The notes beneath the pieces are model-generated. The model was not told where the DNA came from, ran no database searches, and saw only the letters and a program-made list of their open reading frames with translations. Positions 59,501 to 64,000 of a stretch of DNA of 64,000 bases are shown piece after piece. How positions within the stretch are numbered: position 1 is the stretch's first letter; the number at the start of each line of letters is the position of its first letter. This DNA comes from Plasmodiophora brassicae (lineage: Eukaryota > Endomyxa > Phytomyxea > Plasmodiophorida > Plasmodiophoridae). The stretch is taken from NCBI GenBank assembly GCA_039704465.1, contig JASFAU010000003.1:1488001-1552000 (forward strand), in the 5' to 3' direction. The position numbers and the translations under genes were made by a program.

Positions 59501-62500
59501 GCAGCTGAGGTTCTACTACGACCGCAGCGAGGGCGACTATGGCGAGTGCCAGGTGCGCCAGACGAACACGTCGTTCGCGTACGGCTACGAGTACCAGGGC
59601 AACAACGGGCGCCTGGTCGTCACGCCGCTCACCGATCGGTGCTACCTGACGCTGACGACCGCCCTGCACCTGCACCTGGGCGGGTCGCCACAGGGACCCG
59701 CCGGGACGGGTAAAACGGAGACGGTCAAGGACCTCGGCAAGGCGATGGGCAACTTCGTCATCGTCTTCAACTGCAGCGACGCCATGGACTACAAGTCGCT
59801 GGGGACGCTGTACTCGGGCCTGGCGCAGACGGGCGCCTGGGGCTGCTTCGACGAGTTCAACCGCATCCGGATCGAGGTGCTGTCCGTCGTCGCCCAGCAG
59901 ATCGCGTCGATCTTCACGGCCGTCGCCGAGAAACGCGACTACATGATGTTCGAGGGCGTCAACATCAAGCTGAACCGGGCCGTCGGCATCTTCATCACGA
60001 TGAACCCGGTAGGTGGAGACACATTGGGGGAGGGCCCAGCGCGGGTCGGGCTGATTGGTGACTGATGGCGGGGCGTTTCGTCCCAGGGGTACGCTGGGCG
60101 AACGGAACTGCCCGACAACCTCAAGTCGCTGTTCAGGCCGGTGGCCATGATGGTGCCCGACTTTGCGCTGATCGCCGAGATCATGCTGCAGTCGGAGGGG
60201 CTGAAGGACGCCCGCGTCCTGGCGCAGAAGATCGTGACGCTGTACAACCTCATGGAGCAGCAGTTCTCGAAGCAGGAGCACTACGACTTTGGTAACGAAC
60301 GATTCGGCTCTGCGTCGGGGGACGGCGGGCGCGTGTGCGTTTCTGACCGGCGCGCCCGGCAGGTCTGCGAGCGGTGAAGTCGGTGCTGAACCGGGCCGGG
60401 GCGATCTATCGCGAGAGCTCGGACCTGCCCGAAGATGTCGTTCTCGTGCGCGCGCTTCGCGACATGAACCTGCCCAAGTTCGTCGCCGACGACGCCGTCC
60501 TGTTCGCCGGCCTGATGCAGGACCTGTTCCCGAGTCTGGAGGTGCCGCCACCGAACACGGCCGCCATGGAAGACGTCATCAAGGCCAGTGCCCGATGATC
60601 CGCAGGGCGTCGTGCCGTCGGGACGGCTGACATTGCTGATTTGCAGAGCGAGCTGAGCGCGGAAGGCCTGCAGCCGAACGCATCGCTGATCCAGAAGATC
60701 GTCCAGCTGTACGAGTCGAAGCGCACCCGTCATGGGAACATGGTCGTCGGCGAGGCGCTGTCCGGCAAGTCGACCGCCTGGCGCATCCTGGCGAAGACGC
60801 TGTCGACGATGGCGGCGACGTCGACCGATGACCGGGTGCGGCGCGTCGAGTCGTTCGTGATCAACCCGAAGACGGTGGACAACAACGAGCTGTACGGGTC
60901 GTACGACCTGAACACGCGCGAATGGTCCGACGGGATCATCGCCGCCGTCCTTCGCCGCTGCTGCAGCAGCGAGAACACGAACGAGAAGTGGGTCGTCCTG
61001 GACGGCCCCGTCGACACGCTCTGGATCGAGTCGATGAACACGGTCCTGGACGACAACAAGGTCCTGACGCTGATCAACGGCGACCGGATCGCGCTGACCC
61101 CGCAGATCTCCCTGCTCTTCGAGGTGCAGAACCTCGCCCAGGCGTCGCCGGCAACGGTCTCCCGTGCCGGCATGGTCTACCTTGACAAGTACGTCCGTCT
61201 GTCCGCCCGCGTGCGTTCCCCATCGTCGTATCTGACCGCGGTCCAGGAACGGCCTGGGGTGGGCGCCGTTCGTGACGAGCTGGCTGGCGAAGAAGGACCC
61301 GGACCAAGCGGACCTGTTGCGGGCGCTGTTCGACCGGTTCGTCGAGCCGCTGCTCGCGTTCAAGGCGTCGTCCGGGTGTCGCGAGCTGATCCCGATCACG
61401 GCGTTCAACGCCGTCCAATCGCTAACGCGCCTGTACGACTCGCTGGCGACGCCGTCGAACGGGGTCGACGCGGCGCCGGTCGTGTCGGCGGCGGCGGCGG
61501 CGGCGGCCATGTCGGCGAAGGACAAGGAGGCGGCCGTCAACGAGTTCGCATCGAGCCCCCGCGCCCGCCTGATCGAACAGTGGTTCATGTTCTGCGTCGT
61601 CTGGTCGGTCGGCGCCGCCGTCGACGAACCCGGCCGCCTGAAGATCGACGAGTTCCTGCGCGAGGCGCAGGCGTCGTTCCCCGGCCTGAACACCGTCTAC
61701 GACTACGTCGTCGACGCCAACAAGAAGGAGGTGCGACGGGGCGGGGCGCCATCCGAACCTGAGCCGGCCGTCGCTGACGATTGTGTGTGTGTGTGTCGCA
61801 GTGGATAACGTGGGAGGAGCGGGTGCCGAACACGTGGGCGCCCCCTCCGCACGTGCCCATGTACAGCCTGGTGGTGCCGACCGTCGACACGGTTCGCAAC
61901 GCGTTCATCGTGTCGGCGCTGTTGGCGCAGCGCCACCCGGTGCTGCTGGTCGGCGTGACCGGGACGGGCAAGACCGTCCTGGCGTCGTCGTTGCTGTCCG
62001 CAATGGAGGACGCCGACAGCAAGACGATGACGATGACGATGAACTTCTCGTCGGCGACGTCGTCGGCGGTGACGCAGACGATGCTGGAGTCGAGGATGGA
62101 GAAACGGCAGCGGAACAGCTTCGGCCCTGCCAACGGGCGGCAGCGTCTGGTCGTGTTCATCGACGACCTGAACATGCCGGCGCCGGACGAGTTCGGGACG
62201 CAGCCGCCGAACGAGCTCCTACGACAGTGGATCGACTACGGCGGGTGGTACGACCGGCAGCGCCAGACGATGAAGGTGATCATCGACATGCAGGTGCTGG
62301 CGGCGATGGGCGCCCCCGGAGGCGCCCGCACGCCGATCTCGTCCCGGTTCCAGTCCAAGTTCAACCTGGTGCACATGACGTTCCCGAGCGACGCCCAGAT
62401 CAAGCGCATCTTCGGGACGATCCTGACGGCGCACCTGGCGAACTTCGACGAGCAGGTGAAGCCGCTGGCCGCCGTCTGTACGGACGCCACCCTGGACCTG

Positions 62501-64000
62501 TACAAGCACGTCATCGAGGCGTTCCTGCCGACGCCGTCGAGGTCGCACTACATCTTCAACCTACGCGACATGGCCAAGGTGACGGCCGGCCTGCTGCTGG
62601 CCGACCACAACCTGTTCGACACGCGCGACAACTTCATCCGGCTCTGGGCCCACGAGTGCATGCGCGTGTTCCAAGACAGGCTCGTCAACCGGGACGACCG
62701 GCAAGCGTTCAAGGGGCTCGTCGCCGCCCAGCTCGACACACTGTTTGCAACGTCCTGGGAATCGCTGTTCGGCACGCTCGACGCCGACCCGTTGTTCGGG
62801 ACGTTCCTGTCGGAGGGCTCACTGGACGACCAGGACACCGAGCCGTACCAGGAGATGGCGGACAGGGCCGCCGTCAAGGCGTTCGTCACCGAGAAGCTCG
62901 AGTTCTACAATATGTTCCCGGGCAACGCCGCCATGCAACTCGTCCTGTTCGACGACGCCGTCGAGCACGTCTGCCGGATCTTCCGGATCATATCGCAGCC
63001 GCGCGGCAACGCCCTGCTGATCGGCGTCGGCGGCAGCGGCCGACAGAGCCTGACGCGGCTGGCGGCGTACATTGCCGAGGTCCCCGTCAAGCAGATCGAG
63101 ATCAGCAAGTCGTACCGGGCGGCCGACTTCCGCGACGACCTGAAGGCCGTCTACCAGATGGCGGGCGTCGGCCAGCAGCGCTGCGTCTTCCTGATCACCG
63201 ACACGCAGCTCATCCATCCGAGTTTCATCGAGGACCTGAACAGCATCCTGTCGAGCGGCGAGATCCCGAACCTGTTCCCGCCCGACGAGCTCGCCACCGT
63301 CCTGGACGCGATCCGCCCGCAGGCGGCCGAAGCGGTACGACGGAACTCGCAGCGCAGTACGAATCGTGATGATCTGAAACGCGTTCGCAGGGCGTTCCCT
63401 CGCACACAGACGACGGCCTGTACGCGTTCTTCATCAACCGTGTGCGGCAGAACGTCAACGTCGTCCTGTGCATGAGCCCGGTCGGGGCGACGTTCCGCGA
63501 CCGCATTCGAATGTACCCGGCGCTCGTCAACAACACGTCTATCGACTTGTTCGCCGAGTGGCCCGACAGGGCCCTGCGCGAGGTCGCCGCCAAGTTCCTG
63601 TGTGACGTCGACTTTGGCACCACCGACGAGTCGCTGCCGAAGCGCCTGGCGGGCGTGTTCTGCACGGCCCACCTCGAGGTGCAGGCCTGTGCGGTCCGGA
63701 TGGCCCAGGAACTCCTGCGGTTCACGTACGTGACGCCGACCAACTACCTGGACCTGGTCAGCGGCTACCGCAAGCTCCTCATCGAGAAGCGCATCCAACT
63801 GGGCGACGCCGCCGACAAGCTCCGCAACGGTCTCAGCAAACTCGACGAGTCCAAGACGCAGGTCGCCGAGATGACGGTGGGCCTTCCCGTTGTCACCGTG
63901 CTGGCGCCCCCCCGGTTCGGTGACATGCGTTGCTCGCAGGTTGAGCTCGAGGAGAAGCGGAAGATCGTTGCGGCGAAGAAGATGGACTGTGAGAAGCTGC
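53594..64000 (+). CDS. DNAH2: Axonemal dynein heavy chain, DNAH2-type (inner arm), 3' end outside window
   Basis: Motor heavy chain of the axoneme. DNAH2 orthologues form one heavy chain of the two-headed I1/f inner arm. The ATG at 53594 starts a Ser/Pro-rich leader, then the N1 tail ([42 protein letters not shown]), linker ([20 protein letters not shown]) and motor. P-loops: AAA1 GPAGTGKT at 59694-59717, AAA2 GEALSGKS at 60749-60772, AAA3 GVTGTGKT at 61952-61975, AAA4 GVGGSGRQS at 63023-63049. Sequence runs into the stalk coiled coil at 64000. Exons are long; introns 55952-56003, 56793-56843, 60009-60086 and 60292-60362 are resolved, and about five more lie near 60.6, 61.2, 61.8, 63.35 and 63.9 kb. 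Subtype is inferred from segments such as [18 protein letters not shown] and VYDYVVD with [12 protein letters not shown]. Confidence 0.9.

Noticed and set aside
55584..60551. Minus-strand open frame of 1,655 codons
   Set aside because: It is exactly antisense to the DNAH2-type exons and continues through the known introns. High GC3 in the sense strand removes stop codons from this antisense frame, and its translation is Arg/Leu/Gln/His-rich with no domain.
1..64000. CRISPR arrays, rRNA genes, insertion sequences or phage genes
   Set aside because: No regular direct-repeat/spacer pattern, no rRNA core sequence and no transposase motifs were seen; the window is intron-bearing eukaryotic DNA.

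Overview
This 64 kb window is nuclear DNA from a compact-genome, zoospore-forming (flagellated) eukaryote. Genes are interrupted by very short GT-AG introns; the ones resolved to the base are 43-78 bp long, several with a CTGAC or CTAAT branch-like motif near the acceptor. Two axonemal dynein heavy chains show a motile cilium or flagellum. A secreted chitin deacetylase with two chitin-binding modules shows chitin metabolism. A peroxisomal acyl-CoA oxidase ending in SKL and a nuclear-encoded mitochondrial ribosomal protein uS2 complete the picture. This mix fits a chitinous zoosporic protist (plasmodiophorid-like Rhizaria) or a chytrid-like fungus. The sequence alone does not decide between them.

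Layout: 1-11811 (minus) is a DNAH1-type inner-arm dynein heavy chain, cut by the left edge in the stalk region. 12240-13728 (plus) is the cohesion factor DCC1. 13894-32242 (plus) is a giant multi-exon gene. It encodes a signal peptide, paired beta-rich modules, two IPT/TIG domains, a very long GCC2/GCC3 (ephrin-receptor-like) cysteine-repeat array, a conserved juxtamembrane module, one transmembrane helix and a tail of about 1,208 residues with no recognised domain. 32355-33626 (minus) is a PPR protein. 34158-35676 (plus) is a putative seven-helix membrane protein. 36382-37379 (plus) is fibrillarin. 37380-38607 is a gene-poor stretch with a tRNA-like pol III box pair and simple repeats. 38608-39105 (plus) is a small secreted cysteine-rich protein. 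39320-41855 (minus) is acyl-CoA oxidase. 42072-43486 (minus) is an ACP6-like histidine acid phosphatase. 43967-44783 (plus) is a four-exon orphan. 45346-47957 (minus) is a RhoGEF. 48103-48795 (minus) is a two-RRM protein. 49336-51049 (plus) is the CBM18-CE4 chitin deacetylase. 51190-52542 (plus) is mitochondrial uS2. 52657-53466 (plus) is a leucine-rich-repeat protein. 53594-64000 (plus) is a DNAH2-type dynein heavy chain, cut by the right edge.

There is no operon logic here. The genes are independent and closely packed, with both divergent and convergent pairs. The two dyneins would act together in the inner arms of the same axoneme. The giant GCC protein, the seven-helix protein, the small secreted protein and the chitin deacetylase form a surface or secreted set. 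The least-described object is the giant GCC2/GCC3 receptor-like protein, especially its long cytoplasmic tail. Composition also varies. The DNAH1 gene is intron-dense and less GC-rich at third positions. The DNAH2 gene and the 3' third of the giant gene are strongly GC3-rich with long exons, which produces very long but spurious antisense reading frames.
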